From assembly GCA_030445695.1 (NCBI GenBank), contig JASUTF010000009.1, positions 1-30,136 of the forward strand: DNA of 30,136 bases, given 5' to 3'. A program made the position numbers and the translations under genes. The notes below the pieces were generated by a model. It was not told the origin of the DNA. It made no database searches and was given only the letters and a program-made list of their open reading frames with translations. This stretch comes from Candidatus Iainarchaeum sp. (lineage in GTDB: Archaea > Iainarchaeota > Iainarchaeia > JAADDC01). Shown piece by piece: positions 5,980 through 14,114 of this stretch. Within the stretch, counting starts at the first letter, position 1, and the number at the start of each line of letters is the position of its first letter.

Positions 5980-8088
5980 ATGTACATTGTGGATAAAGAA
6001 AGAGCGATAGAGCAAGATTTTCCGATGTCTGAAATCAATAGGATCAGCGTGTCTGAGAGAATAGCCCTTAAACCAATATATATGATGCATCGCATTTTCG
6101 CAAGGCGTGTGGGGTCTGTTTTCCGTGCAATCATTCTGGGAGCACTAAAGGACGCGGGTACAGACATCATGAAGGAGTTCTATCGTTCTCACAGAGACGA
6201 TCCGGATACTGTAGGCAAAGTGATTCTCGACCCCATGTGCGGGGGAGGCACGACTCTCGTAGAGGGATCTCGCCTTGGTGCTACGGTTATAGGGATCGAT
6301 ATTAATCCCATTCCATGGTTTGTAACGAAATGTGAGTTGACTGTAGTGGATCCAAATAAGCTAAGGGATGCTTTTGTAAAGTTAGAGCAAACAGTTGGTA
6401 AGAAAATAAAGGAAATGTATACAACGAAGTGCCCGTATTGCGGAAGGGACGCGGAAATCATATATACTTTTTGGATAAAACACGTGGATTGCCCAAAATG
6501 TGGGAGAAAGGTAGATCTATTCAAGGACTTCGTTGTTACGTATGATAAGAAAGAAACGGAATACTACATCGTTTGCCCAGAGTGCAAGCACGTTTTCCGG
6601 TTGGATCATGCTCCTGGTGAACGAGAGGTTTGCCCCGCCTGTGGGCACGAGTTTTCCCCTAACAAGGGCTTCGTGGTGAATAATCATGTTACCTGCCCGC
6701 ATTGTGCCCACGAATTTCGTGTTGTTGATGTTCTGCGCGAACAAGAGTCGCCCCCTGAAGCGACACCATACGCGATTGATGGGTGGTGTCCTCACTGTAA
6801 GCGTCGTTTTGTCAAGGGGTTCGATGAGGATGACCTTGCACGGCTTCAACGGGTAGAGCACGAATTCGAGGAAAAGAAGGAATCTTTGCTGTTTCCCAGA
6901 GATCCCATACCAGACGGATACAATACTAACCAGATGAAAAAGCACAACTACAGATACTGGTATCAGATGTTTAATAAGAGGCAGCTTCTAGCCCTTTCGC
7001 TTCTTCTTGACGAGATCCGTAAAATAGAGGATCAGGATATTAGAGAACTGTTTTTGCTTGCGTTTTCCGAAACTTTAAGATCCAACAATATGTTCTGCTA
7101 TTATGATAAGCGCTGGGCGAAACAACTAACGCCGTTGTTTGCTCGGAAAGATTTCGCACCGGTAAACTTTCCACTGGAACAGAATGTTTGGGGCAGCAGG
7201 TTTGGGAGGGGTTCATTTGTACAAGTATTTGGGAGATTGCTTCGTGGTAAAGAGTATAATCTTCGCCCCTTTGAGCGGGTGTACTCAGGTAAGAGCGTGA
7301 AGAGAGTATATCTTGATGAAGTTATCGGCGATGCCCCGTGGGCAGTGTATTGTATGGATGCGCAGTATCTTGATAGCGCGGTTAAGACGAAGGTAGATCT
7401 TGTTGTAACAGATCCACCATATTTTGACAGCATCAACTATTCGGAGACGTATGATTTCTTTTACGTTTGGTTAAAGCAAGTACTTGATTACCCCTGGTTC
7501 AAAAGAGACACTACCATACATCCCTCTGAAGTCATTGTGAACAAGGTGCACGGAAAAACGGAGGAAATGTTCAAGCAGAAGTTAACTAACATATTTCGAA
7601 GGGCCGTGAGCGTGTTGCGTGATGACGGTCTCTTCATATTTACGTTCCACGATATTGATCCCGCTGCCTGGAAGCATATGCGGGAGATTGTTAGTGCTGC
7701 TGGCCTGCGCGTTGTAAAAATCCACTTTTATCATGGTGAAAATGTGAGTGCGGGCCATTTTGGCGGTCAAAAAAGTGTTTTCGATAGTATCTGGGTTTGT
7801 AGGAAGAAGTCGTGGGCAAAGGGGAGGCACCGTATTTCTCTGAGCGATGCTGTTTCACATATACTGCGGGAAGTTGAGGGTGTTGTTGCCGCAGTAAAAA
7901 AGAGCAGATACTTTAAACTTGACGAAAACGATCTGCGCGTCTTTGTATATGGCAAGACCGTAGAGATACTTGAGAGATATGCGGTTCCCGAAGATTTTGA
8001 CGAAATCGTGCGGATTGTGTTAGATGATGAACGCCTACAGGGCATTCTGGAGCACAAGGCCGGTCGCAGGATTACGGATTATCTATGA
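5980..8088 (+). CDS. DUF1156/COG1743-type adenine-specific DNA methyltransferase with zinc ribbons
   Basis: The product is a SAM-dependent amino-methyltransferase. The N-terminus resembles DUF1156 (IYMMHRIFARRVGSVFRA, near residue 33). The SAM motif DPMCGGGT is at about 84-91 with GIDINP at 105-110, and the catalytic VTDPPY is near 476-481. The order SAM motif, middle region, DPPY is the alpha-class arrangement. The middle carries several Cys pairs (CPYC 151, CPKC 171, CPEC 199, CPAC 218, CPHC 239 and 270) forming about three zinc ribbons, likely for DNA recognition. No nuclease or ATPase gene of the DUF499/DUF1156 defence type is adjacent. The start is uncertain: ATG 5980 is listed, but the TATA position favours ATG 6025 (Met16). 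The stop overlaps the convergent gene by 10 bases. Composition is AT-rich relative to the flanks, which suggests transfer. Confidence 0.85.
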   Translation: MYIVDKERAIEQDFPMSEINRISVSERIALKPIYMMHRIFARRVGSVFRAIILGALKDAGTDIMKEFYRSHRDDPDTVGKVILDPMCGGGTTLVEGSRLGATVIGIDINPIPWFVTKCELTVVDPNKLRDAFVKLEQTVGKKIKEMYTTKCPYCGRDAEIIYTFWIKHVDCPKCGRKVDLFKDFVVTYDKKETEYYIVCPECKHVFRLDHAPGEREVCPACGHEFSPNKGFVVNNHVTCPHCAHEFRVVDVLREQESPPEATPYAIDGWCPHCKRRFVKGFDEDDLARLQRVEHEFEEKKESLLFPRDPIPDGYNTNQMKKHNYRYWYQMFNKRQLLALSLLLDEIRKIEDQDIRELFLLAFSETLRSNNMFCYYDKRWAKQLTPLFARKDFAPVNFPLEQNVWGSRFGRGSFVQVFGRLLRGKEYNLRPFERVYSGKSVKRVYLDEVIGDAPWAVYCMDAQYLDSAVKTKVDLVVTDPPYFDSINYSETYDFFYVWLKQVLDYPWFKRDTTIHPSEVIVNKVHGKTEEMFKQKLTNIFRRAVSVLRDDGLFIFTFHDIDPAAWKHMREIVSAAGLRVVKIHFYHGENVSAGHFGGQKSVFDSIWVCRKKSWAKGRHRISLSDAVSHILREVEGVVAAVKKSRYFKLDENDLRVFVYGKTVEILERYAVPEDFDEIVRIVLDDERLQGILEHKAGRRITDYL

Positions 8089-9167
8089 CATTCACCGGGA
8101 GGCGGGAATATGCCCTCCGGGTCTATTGTGTATTCAATCCTGCCCCTAGAAGTTATCGCTAGAGATACTGGACATTCACGTATTGCACGATTGTAGTCTC
8201 TTGCACGCAGATTATTACTTGTGATCGTCCTCTTTTCTAGATGAAAAACGTGCAGGTGCGCATCCGTTACAGGCCAAAGATCGCGTTTAAACTCCCAGTT
8301 AAATTGGTTGCTGAGATATTCTAAATATTGTATCAGTGCGGATTGAGTAGCTTCTCGAAGCGAATGCTGCTGCCCCCTTTCGTACAAATCTTCCCGGAGG
8401 TTTAGCTTACCTTGCTTCTGTCTTCCTCCTACATCTTTCCAGATGTCCGAGAGCGTGTTAAAGAAACGGCGCATCATCTTCATCGATTCTATCAGCGATA
8501 ATTTCTTTCCGCCCGTATCTTGAGTGTTGCCCAGGATTCGTATCACCGGGTTCTTCTCATCCATCTTTGTGAGGAATTCCAACCAGGAAAGACAATTTTC
8601 TGGATAGTTGAACATGTTCTTAAACACTCCATCTGCGTAAATAGTCGGCGCGAGTGCATTCTTACTGTCGAAATCGAACGCACGCTGATCTTTGTGGATG
8701 AGATACAGCAGTGATAGCAAAAGATGGAATGTGCCAAAAGGATATTTTTTGCTGAAGTCCTGTTGTACGTCGTAGTTCCTTAGAATATTTGGTTGGATGC
8801 ATACCTTTTCTATGCTCTTGATGAGTTCAGGCACGTCATCCTTTCGTCTTACGATCATATGGTGACCTATGCTGGGGATGCTCGGCCGTAGAATTTCCAC
8901 ATCAATGAACGCGTATTTAGTTAGATCTGGTGTGCCCTTTTCTTCGTCTATTCTGTTGTGATCTTCAAGTATTGCCAGTGTTCTACCGTCGTAGAATCCA
9001 ACCACTTTCCATCTATTGATTACGTTTAACAGGAGTGCAGAAAGAAATCCATCAGTATCCGGGCTTATAATCATTCCATCTATCTCTTCTCGGTTTTTAT
9101 ATATCCATTCGTATTTTCTACCCGTCTTTATGTCGGGGACTATCTCATGTATGTGTGAAACACTCAT
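8079..9167 (-). CDS. DHH-like protein of unknown function, 362 aa
   Basis: The N-terminal region reads like a DHH phosphoesterase start: SPDTDGFLSALLL at about residues 36-48 (DxDG type), VVGFYDGRTLAIL after it, then YAFIDVEI near 86, and SIGHHM near 101 where DHH proteins have their DHH triplet. The last is GHH here, so the metal site is altered. The remaining 250 residues are helical and unfamiliar, with Gln-rich and aromatic stretches. It converges on the methyltransferase with a 10-base overlap and shares its AT-rich composition. A role in nucleic acid or nucleotide cleavage alongside the methyltransferase is inferred. The DHH relation rests on motif spacing only. The start ATG at 9167 follows a TATA-like box at 9193-9201. 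Confidence 0.6.
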   Translation of the reverse strand: MSVSHIHEIVPDIKTGRKYEWIYKNREEIDGMIISPDTDGFLSALLLNVINRWKVVGFYDGRTLAILEDHNRIDEEKGTPDLTKYAFIDVEILRPSIPSIGHHMIVRRKDDVPELIKSIEKVCIQPNILRNYDVQQDFSKKYPFGTFHLLLSLLYLIHKDQRAFDFDSKNALAPTIYADGVFKNMFNYPENCLSWLEFLTKMDEKNPVIRILGNTQDTGGKKLSLIESMKMMRRFFNTLSDIWKDVGGRQKQGKLNLREDLYERGQQHSLREATQSALIQYLEYLSNQFNWEFKRDLWPVTDAHLHVFHLEKRTITSNNLRARDYNRAIRECPVSLAITSRGRIEYTIDPEGIFPPPGECHR

Positions 9168-9192
9168 TAGTGTATCTTGTGATTAGAACCGA

Positions 9193-9201
9193 CTTATTAA
9201 T
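9193..9201 (-). promoter_or_regulatory. TATA-like box for the DHH-like gene
   Basis: On the minus strand the sequence reads ATTAATAAG, centred about 30 bases before the ATG at 9167. The resulting mRNA would have almost no leader. Confidence 0.4.
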
Positions 9202-9221
9202 CTGATGGTATACCAACACTA

Positions 9222-10733
9222 TTAACTTTTTACTTTCCCGTCCCACCTCTCGTAGAACCAGCCCCTCTCCAGCGTGTGCACCGGGATTAACCGATCAGGA
9301 TCAATCACATCAACCGTTCTGGCTATCTCCTCCGCGCTGGCGTGTCCGGAGGCGTGGAAGTTCCCCACGAAGAACGGTCGTTCCCTGCCAAGCATCCTGT
9401 CGTACCGCATCTCGAAGCCCACGATTTCAATCTTGTAGTGCTTCAGCCAGTTGGACATGCGCACGAAGTCGAACTCCTGCTCTTCCCCGAACGCTTCCGA
9501 CGCCGAGTGCACGTAGGTTCCCCCGTCCGGCCGGATGTCCGCCAGGTCCTTCACGTTGTAGTAGTTCAGGTAGATGACGTATTCTTCCAGCCGGTTCCGC
9601 ACGTCGGGAATTGTTACGAACAGGTCGGGATATGCGTCCCTGAGGTTCTTCTGCCATGCGCGCACCGTCGAGGACGCGAAGGGAAGCAGGACTTTGATTC
9701 CGTCCAGAGAACATGAGTATCCCGCGCTGTTCGCTGCCAGAAGTTTGTAGAGCAGTTTCTCCGTTATGAGCAGTGTCCTCCCGTTCTTTTTCGCCGCCTC
9801 CGCCACTGTTCGCAATCTGTCCAAGTCATTTCCGTTGAAGTTCACGAAGAGCGGCCCGTCCCTTTCTGAAAACTCTGCGTTTATTGCCTGCTGCACGTCT
9901 TCCTCGCTCACGTAGTGGTCGTTCTCCCTGCTGACGCGCGTACCCTCAATGATAAGCGTGGACACCCCTGCCTTCTTCGCTTCCTTTATGAACCGCTCTG
10001 TATCTCCGCCGTGCGTTCCGTGGAATCTGAAATCACCGGTATATGCAATTGTTTCGTCCGCCTCCACGATGAAACCAACGGCACCGGGAATGGAGTGGTC
10101 CACGGGGATTGCCTTCACGTCGAAGGGAAGCTCGTCGGCGCTCCTGATGTCTGGCTCGGGCAGTTCAGCCCTGGCGTATGGGGATGCACGCATGAATTCG
10201 TAGAACGTGTCGTCTGCTTCTCCCGTTGCATACAGAGGTCTCCACACCGGTGTTGCGTTGCGTGGTGGTTCAAGCACAAAGCCATCATCGTCCGACGGAA
10301 TTCTTTGCTTGAAGTAGGTGAAGTCAGAACCGAGGTACGTCTGCCCGGTGTCCTTGAACGATTTGAGCAGGGCGAGGGAGAGCGGCGATGCGACCACGGC
10401 GATGTCTTCCCTCAAAAGTCCAATCATCCCTGCGTGGTCCGCGTGTGCGTGGGAGAGGAGAACTGCCTGCACGGGAACGTTCTTGAACGAGGAGACGTCA
10501 AGGTCTGCGGGGATCAAATCAGCGCGGTAGATGTTCAGTTTCGGAATCATGTCCAGCTCCACGTAGGTGTTTATGCCCCCAACGCTCCGTTCAACGAGGT
10601 AGTCGTGGAAATACTTGTCGGACGTGGAGAAGTTGTTGCCGAAATCAAAGAAGAAGCCCGTTTTGTCGTCTATCTGCACGTAGATTTTATTTCCACCGAT
10701 GCAGTCCTTCCCGTCGTAGACCGTTATTCGCAT
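9222..10733 (-). CDS. Metallo-beta-lactamase/beta-CASP hydrolase, RNase J-like
   Basis: The protein of 503 residues has the metallo-beta-lactamase zinc motif HAHADH near residue 95. It is followed by VDHSIPGAVGF near 215 and IAYTGDFRFHG near 231, the pattern seen in RNase J-type enzymes. Further beta-CASP-like features are IIEGTRV near 259, FASSTVRAW near 353, SGHASAEE near 471 and a terminal PVHTLERGW segment where RNase J has PVHGE. The final His-to-Glu context differs (HTLERG, not HGE). Function is probably RNA cleavage or trimming in the cytoplasm, with manganese or zinc. It starts at ATG 10733, divergent from the DUF505-like gene. An AAATAAAAG box near 10771 may be its promoter. Exact RNase J orthology is not certain. 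Confidence 0.8.
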   Translation of the reverse strand: MRITVYDGKDCIGGNKIYVQIDDKTGFFFDFGNNFSTSDKYFHDYLVERSVGGINTYVELDMIPKLNIYRADLIPADLDVSSFKNVPVQAVLLSHAHADHAGMIGLLREDIAVVASPLSLALLKSFKDTGQTYLGSDFTYFKQRIPSDDDGFVLEPPRNATPVWRPLYATGEADDTFYEFMRASPYARAELPEPDIRSADELPFDVKAIPVDHSIPGAVGFIVEADETIAYTGDFRFHGTHGGDTERFIKEAKKAGVSTLIIEGTRVSRENDHYVSEEDVQQAINAEFSERDGPLFVNFNGNDLDRLRTVAEAAKKNGRTLLITEKLLYKLLAANSAGYSCSLDGIKVLLPFASSTVRAWQKNLRDAYPDLFVTIPDVRNRLEEYVIYLNYYNVKDLADIRPDGGTYVHSASEAFGEEQEFDFVRMSNWLKHYKIEIVGFEMRYDRMLGRERPFFVGNFHASGHASAEEIARTVDVIDPDRLIPVHTLERGWFYERWDGKVKS

Positions 10734-10790
10734 GTGTAGTAGAGGCGGTGGTGGAATAAAAATGATCTTTTATTTGCCACACATCAAATC

Positions 10791-10848
10791 TTTTTAATAT
10801 CACCCCAAAATAATTATTATTGAGAGAAAAAGCGGGCGGAGGTGAGGG
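10791..10848 (+). promoter_or_regulatory. TATA box and ribosome binding site fixing the 10853 start
   Basis: TTTTTAATAT at 10791-10800 predicts transcription from about 10820. A strong GGAGGTGAGG at 10839-10848 then precedes the ATG at 10853. The open frame extends up to a TTG at 10820, but that would be the transcript's first base, so the ATG is the better start. Unlike many genes here, this one has a leader of about 33 bases. Confidence 0.6.
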
Positions 10849-10852
10849 GATC

Positions 10853-12565
10853 ATGTTCATAAGGAAGAACGATCTGCGGGTTCTGAACGAGATTGCCTCC
10901 GGAGTTTCCGAGAGGGACGCCGGCCGGTCCTTCCGCTCCGAGGCAATGATGCTCTACCTGAACGGTCTCGTTCGATTCGTTGACGACAAGGTGGAGCTCA
11001 CGGACGCTGGCAAGGTGCTTCTGGACGCCGTTCGTGGTGCGGACATAGAATCGTTGCCGGAAGTGGTTGTGGACTCCGCAGCGGTTGAGGCACTCCGCCT
11101 CTGGACTGAAACGGGCATCGTTCCCGACGAGTGGAAGCGTTTCCTTGCAAACAGGGGGCTTGTTGACGGAGAGGATATGAACGCACTGGGCAGAGCAGTC
11201 CTCGAGGCCTATGAAAGGGCAAGACCGGTCTTCGTGCTCACCAACGAGGTTATCTCCTTCCTCTCGACGGTGCCGCCGCTTGGCACTTACGACGATTTGG
11301 TTGAGTTCACGGAGCTCGGTGGCTACGGTAAGAACGTTGTCGCTGCCCTCCAGGCCATGCGATTGCTCCGCATCTCACCACCCACCGGCGGGAGGGCTTC
11401 GTACGTTATTACCCCCGCTGCCAAGAAGCTCCTGGAGGCCATGGGCCACTCTCCCAAGGTCGTGGTGTCCATCACCTTTGGTCCAGAGGAGGCGGCGGCA
11501 GTAGATGCGGAAAAAGTCATTGAATCGCTCCTCTTCTCCGGGATGGCCGACGAAGGCGGGATCACTGAGTTCGGCCGCCTGATGAGGGAGGCGTACCGTC
11601 TTACCACGGAGAGGAGAAAGCTAATCGCACCTGTGTTCCTCTCCCGCGAGGAGCACGATGTTTTGGAGGCAATCAGGGAGATTCAGCAGATTCACAGGAA
11701 GACACCATCTATTGTTTCGGACTACAACACAATTCGCGAGCGATTGGAGAAGATGGAGAGCCCTGCCGCGGAGGACCTTGGCGAACATTTACACATGCTC
11801 GAGGCGAAGGGCTTCATCTTCCGCGGCGAGGAGGACGGCAAGTTCGTCTACCTGCTAACTGACGAAGGGCGGAAAGCGTTGGCGTTCGGGCCTGTCCGTG
11901 CAGAGGCGGTCAAGGCGGTTGCATATGCACACGCCGGAGAACTTCCGTTGGCCAGGTGGATCGACATAGCAAGGGAGGACGGCGTTCTTGCCACGTACGT
12001 CACGGACAAGGGTTCCTTCTACCTTGAGCACTCCAAGAAGCGTCCCGACGTGGTTTACATAACGGGCTACGACGCGGCGGTGGTTTCCAAGGTGCCCAGG
12101 GAGAAGTACATACTGTTCGACGACCTGGTTCGTGCAGTTGCCGAGTACTACGAGGACGACGAGGAGTTAGCGAGAAGAGCCGTGGAGATCGCTGAATCCA
12201 AGAACCTGATAGATATACTGCCCAACGCTGCGGTACGGCTGACGGAGCGCGGTGACCGTCTCAAGGATATTGTGGAGATGGCCAAGTCCCGCGAGTTTAT
12301 CCACACACGCTTCGCCGTAACGCCACTGGCGTACAGCATCGTCGTTGAGATGTACGAGAATGCAGACGAGGTGAACCGCATCTGGAAGAAGGCATACGAT
12401 AAGAAGAAGGACTTCTACGGCGAGTTGGCAAAATGGCTCACCAACAGGGTCCGCGCCAGCGTTGAGGATGTCGTCAAGACGCTGGAGATACTGCACAAGA
12501 TCGGCATCGTAGGCGAGAAGTCTCTGACAGACGCTGGAAAGAAACTGGCGGAGATTCTCAAATAA
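10853..12565 (+). CDS. DUF505-like protein made of repeated winged-helix-like units
   Basis: This 570-residue protein carries a recurring motif of the type LTDAGKxLL, the usual end of a winged helix. It is seen near residues 48 (LTDAGKVLLDAV), 109 (MNALGRAVLEAY), 186 (ITPAAKKLLEAM), 237 (ITEFGRLMREAY), 336 (LTDEGRKALA), 463 (LTERGDRLKDIV) and 558 (LTDAGKKLAEIL). The spacing of roughly 50-130 residues suggests about seven tandem domains. From memory this matches the archaeal DUF505 family, whose function is unknown. Many wHTH units suggest nucleic-acid or protein binding, but no enzyme motif is present. It is divergent from the RNase J-like gene, which could share its regulation. The DUF505 assignment is moderate; the repeat pattern is direct evidence. 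Confidence 0.75.
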   Translation: MFIRKNDLRVLNEIASGVSERDAGRSFRSEAMMLYLNGLVRFVDDKVELTDAGKVLLDAVRGADIESLPEVVVDSAAVEALRLWTETGIVPDEWKRFLANRGLVDGEDMNALGRAVLEAYERARPVFVLTNEVISFLSTVPPLGTYDDLVEFTELGGYGKNVVAALQAMRLLRISPPTGGRASYVITPAAKKLLEAMGHSPKVVVSITFGPEEAAAVDAEKVIESLLFSGMADEGGITEFGRLMREAYRLTTERRKLIAPVFLSREEHDVLEAIREIQQIHRKTPSIVSDYNTIRERLEKMESPAAEDLGEHLHMLEAKGFIFRGEEDGKFVYLLTDEGRKALAFGPVRAEAVKAVAYAHAGELPLARWIDIAREDGVLATYVTDKGSFYLEHSKKRPDVVYITGYDAAVVSKVPREKYILFDDLVRAVAEYYEDDEELARRAVEIAESKNLIDILPNAAVRLTERGDRLKDIVEMAKSREFIHTRFAVTPLAYSIVVEMYENADEVNRIWKKAYDKKKDFYGELAKWLTNRVRASVEDVVKTLEILHKIGIVGEKSLTDAGKKLAEILK

Positions 12566-12607
12566 CCCCTTTAATTCTTTCTTTGCTGAATATTCTGGGT
12601 GGTGGCG

Positions 12608-12865
12608 ATGCGTGGCGTGGTCGTCTCGCACCGCCGTGGCCGGAATTCTATTCATGAGTACCAGGCAATCGTTGAGGTTGACGGTGTGACGAGCAGGGAG
12701 CAGGCCAGCACGCTGGTGGGCAAAAGGGTCGTCTGGACAACGCCCGGCGGTAGAAAATTCGTCGGGAAAGTTCTTGCGCCCCACGGGAACAAGGGGAGAG
12801 TCCGCGTGCGCTTCGCAGAGGGCGTTCCCGGCCAGATGATCGGCGATTTTGTAGAAATTTTATAA
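12608..12865 (+). CDS. rpl35ae: Ribosomal protein L35Ae (eL33)
   Basis: The 85-residue product has the core L35Ae features: GVVVSHRRG at the N-terminus, LVGKRVVWTTPGGRKFVGKV in the middle, and HGNKGRVRVRFAEGVPG with a terminal GDFVEIL. It is a structural protein of the large ribosomal subunit in archaea and eukaryotes. I chose ATG 12608. A GTG at 12599 would add three residues and lies about 26 bases from a weak TTTAATTC box, so a leaderless GTG start is an alternative. The gene follows the DUF505-like gene by about 40 bases, and its stop codon overlaps the promoter of the next gene. Confidence 0.93.
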   Translation: MRGVVVSHRRGRNSIHEYQAIVEVDGVTSREQASTLVGKRVVWTTPGGRKFVGKVLAPHGNKGRVRVRFAEGVPGQMIGDFVEIL

Positions 12866-12866
12866 A
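12859..12866 (+). promoter_or_regulatory. TATA box overlapping the L35Ae stop codon
   Basis: TTTATAAA is centred about 26 bases before the GTG at 12888 and contains the TAA stop (12863-12865) of the L35Ae gene. It would give a leaderless mRNA for the HAD gene. Confidence 0.55.
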
Positions 12867-12887
12867 CATCCGCTTCTTCTTATCTCT

Positions 12888-13571
12888 GTGGGCAGGAACG
12901 TGAAGAGGTCGATATTCCTCGACATTGACGGCACTGTCTACAGGAAAACAATCATTTTGAACGCGATGAAAAGGAATCCCCGCTTCCTTCTTAGAACGAT
13001 CTTGAAAAACCCGAAGTTCTTCATATACGGTGCGATGTATAAGTTAGTTCCGCTTGATGGGCTGCGTAGGCGGATCTACGAGCAGATGAGGCGCATGCCG
13101 CCCATACAGGACTTCGACGTCAAGCATATGGATCCGGAGTATGAGCGCATTCTCCGCCTCGCCGAGATGAAGGGCCACAGGGTCGTTTTTCTGACCACGA
13201 ACCCGGAGGGTGTGGCTGAGCTGTGGGAAAAGTTCATCAGAGACACATTCCCCAATCTGAATTTTGAGGTCCGGCCCGTCCCCACGGTGGAGGAGAAGGA
13301 GAGAATAGTTATGGAAGAATGGAAAAAGAATCCCCACGGTGTGCACTTCTTCGACGACTCCCTGCCTGCAACGAGCGGGCTTTTCAACCGATTCAAGATG
13401 AAGTGGGACAAGTCCGTGCTTTTGGCCGAGTATGAAAAAACAGTACGAGAGATGGACGCGGAGAACGAGTTGCGCTTCAAGCAGAGAATCACAGAGCTGG
13501 AGGGTAGGACAGAAATGCGTGAAGAGGGCGAACGAATGTTTAAATTGCCCAGACGCACGAAGAAGGATTAG
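12888..13571 (+). CDS. HAD-superfamily phosphatase-like protein
   Basis: HAD motifs are present in order. Motif I is FLDIDGTVY near residue 10, with the nucleophile Asp and the acid Asp two residues later. The Thr of motif II is in VFLTTNP near 103, and motif IV is HFFDDSLPA near 157. Together these indicate a magnesium-dependent phosphohydrolase of 227 residues; the substrate is not evident. A long basic insert (RNPRFLLRTILKNPKFF) after motif I is the likely cap region. The last 50 residues are charged and helical, perhaps a coiled coil. The GTG start at 12888 fits the TATA box 26 bases upstream; a GTG at 12900 is possible but fits the promoter less well. It lies 12 bases before the dCTP deaminase-family frame. 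Confidence 0.8.
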   Translation: MGRNVKRSIFLDIDGTVYRKTIILNAMKRNPRFLLRTILKNPKFFIYGAMYKLVPLDGLRRRIYEQMRRMPPIQDFDVKHMDPEYERILRLAEMKGHRVVFLTTNPEGVAELWEKFIRDTFPNLNFEVRPVPTVEEKERIVMEEWKKNPHGVHFFDDSLPATSGLFNRFKMKWDKSVLLAEYEKTVREMDAENELRFKQRITELEGRTEMREEGERMFKLPRRTKKD

Positions 13572-13586
13572 TGCGATCAGACGGTG

Positions 13587-13595
13587 ATTAATAAA
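13587..13595 (+). promoter_or_regulatory. TATA box fixing the 13620 start
   Basis: ATTAATAAA, centred near 13591, predicts transcription at about 13618, two bases before the ATG at 13620. Earlier in-frame starts at 13584 (GTG) and 13599 (ATG) lie inside or too near this box, so they are less likely unless the gene is also read from an upstream mRNA. Confidence 0.45.
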
Positions 13596-13619
13596 ACGAT
13601 GGTCGCATGTATTTCTTCC

Positions 13620-14114
13620 ATGCCTGCACTGACAGGGGAAGATGTTGCCCGCTACGTTTCTGAGTATGTGAAGGTAAACCCCGCAGGCGTGGATATCGCC
13701 CCGAAGAAGATTTACAGAATTCCAGAAAATGTTGATGCCGTTCTGGATGGAAGAATAAGGGGATTCACGCGCGGTGAGGAAGTGACGTGGGACGTGTACG
13801 AAGAAATTGCCCCGAAGAACGGCTACTGGGTTCTGGAACCGGGCATTTACGTGGTAGCGTTCCCCAAGGTGGTTGTTCCAAAGGACGTTGTCGGTTTTGC
13901 ATACCCCCGGAGCACGTTGAACCGTCTTGGCCTTGTTAAAGTCCAAACGGCGGTCTTTGATCCGGGCTACGAGGGAGAGTTCACGCAGACCTGGCTCGTC
14001 CCCATACGCGCGAGAATACGCGTCGGTGAGGCGTGGGTGCAGCTGGTCTATATCCGTCTTGAGCGTGAGGCGAAGGAAGGGTATAACGGCTACTGGCAGG
14101 GGGAAATGCATTGA
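13620..14114 (+). CDS. dCTP deaminase/dUTPase-superfamily protein
   Basis: The 164-residue product has the family marks: GVDIAP near residue 23, AYPRSTLNRLGL near 95, and AVFDPGYEG near 114. Enzymes of this group deaminate dCTP or hydrolyse dUTP and so keep uracil out of DNA; archaea often have one that does both. In E. coli Dcd the segment after DPGWSG holds the catalytic Glu (E138). Here the matching stretch reads EFTQTWLV, apparently with Thr at that place. This suggests dUTP hydrolysis rather than deamination, or an altered site. That alignment is by eye. The start at 13620 is based on TATA spacing and on the family's usual N-terminus. Its stop overlaps the next ATG by one base (TGATG), so it is coupled to the PlsY-like gene. 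Confidence 0.82.
   Translation: MPALTGEDVARYVSEYVKVNPAGVDIAPKKIYRIPENVDAVLDGRIRGFTRGEEVTWDVYEEIAPKNGYWVLEPGIYVVAFPKVVVPKDVVGFAYPRSTLNRLGLVKVQTAVFDPGYEGEFTQTWLVPIRARIRVGEAWVQLVYIRLEREAKEGYNGYWQGEMH

Noticed and set aside
10734-10852. Possible tRNA or riboswitch in the divergent gap
   Set aside because: No cloverleaf or conserved T-loop was seen; TATA-like boxes for both neighbours explain the AT-rich content.
13044-14111. Minus-strand frame of 355 codons
   Set aside because: It lies opposite two well-supported plus genes (HAD and dCTP deaminase family) and has no motif of its own.
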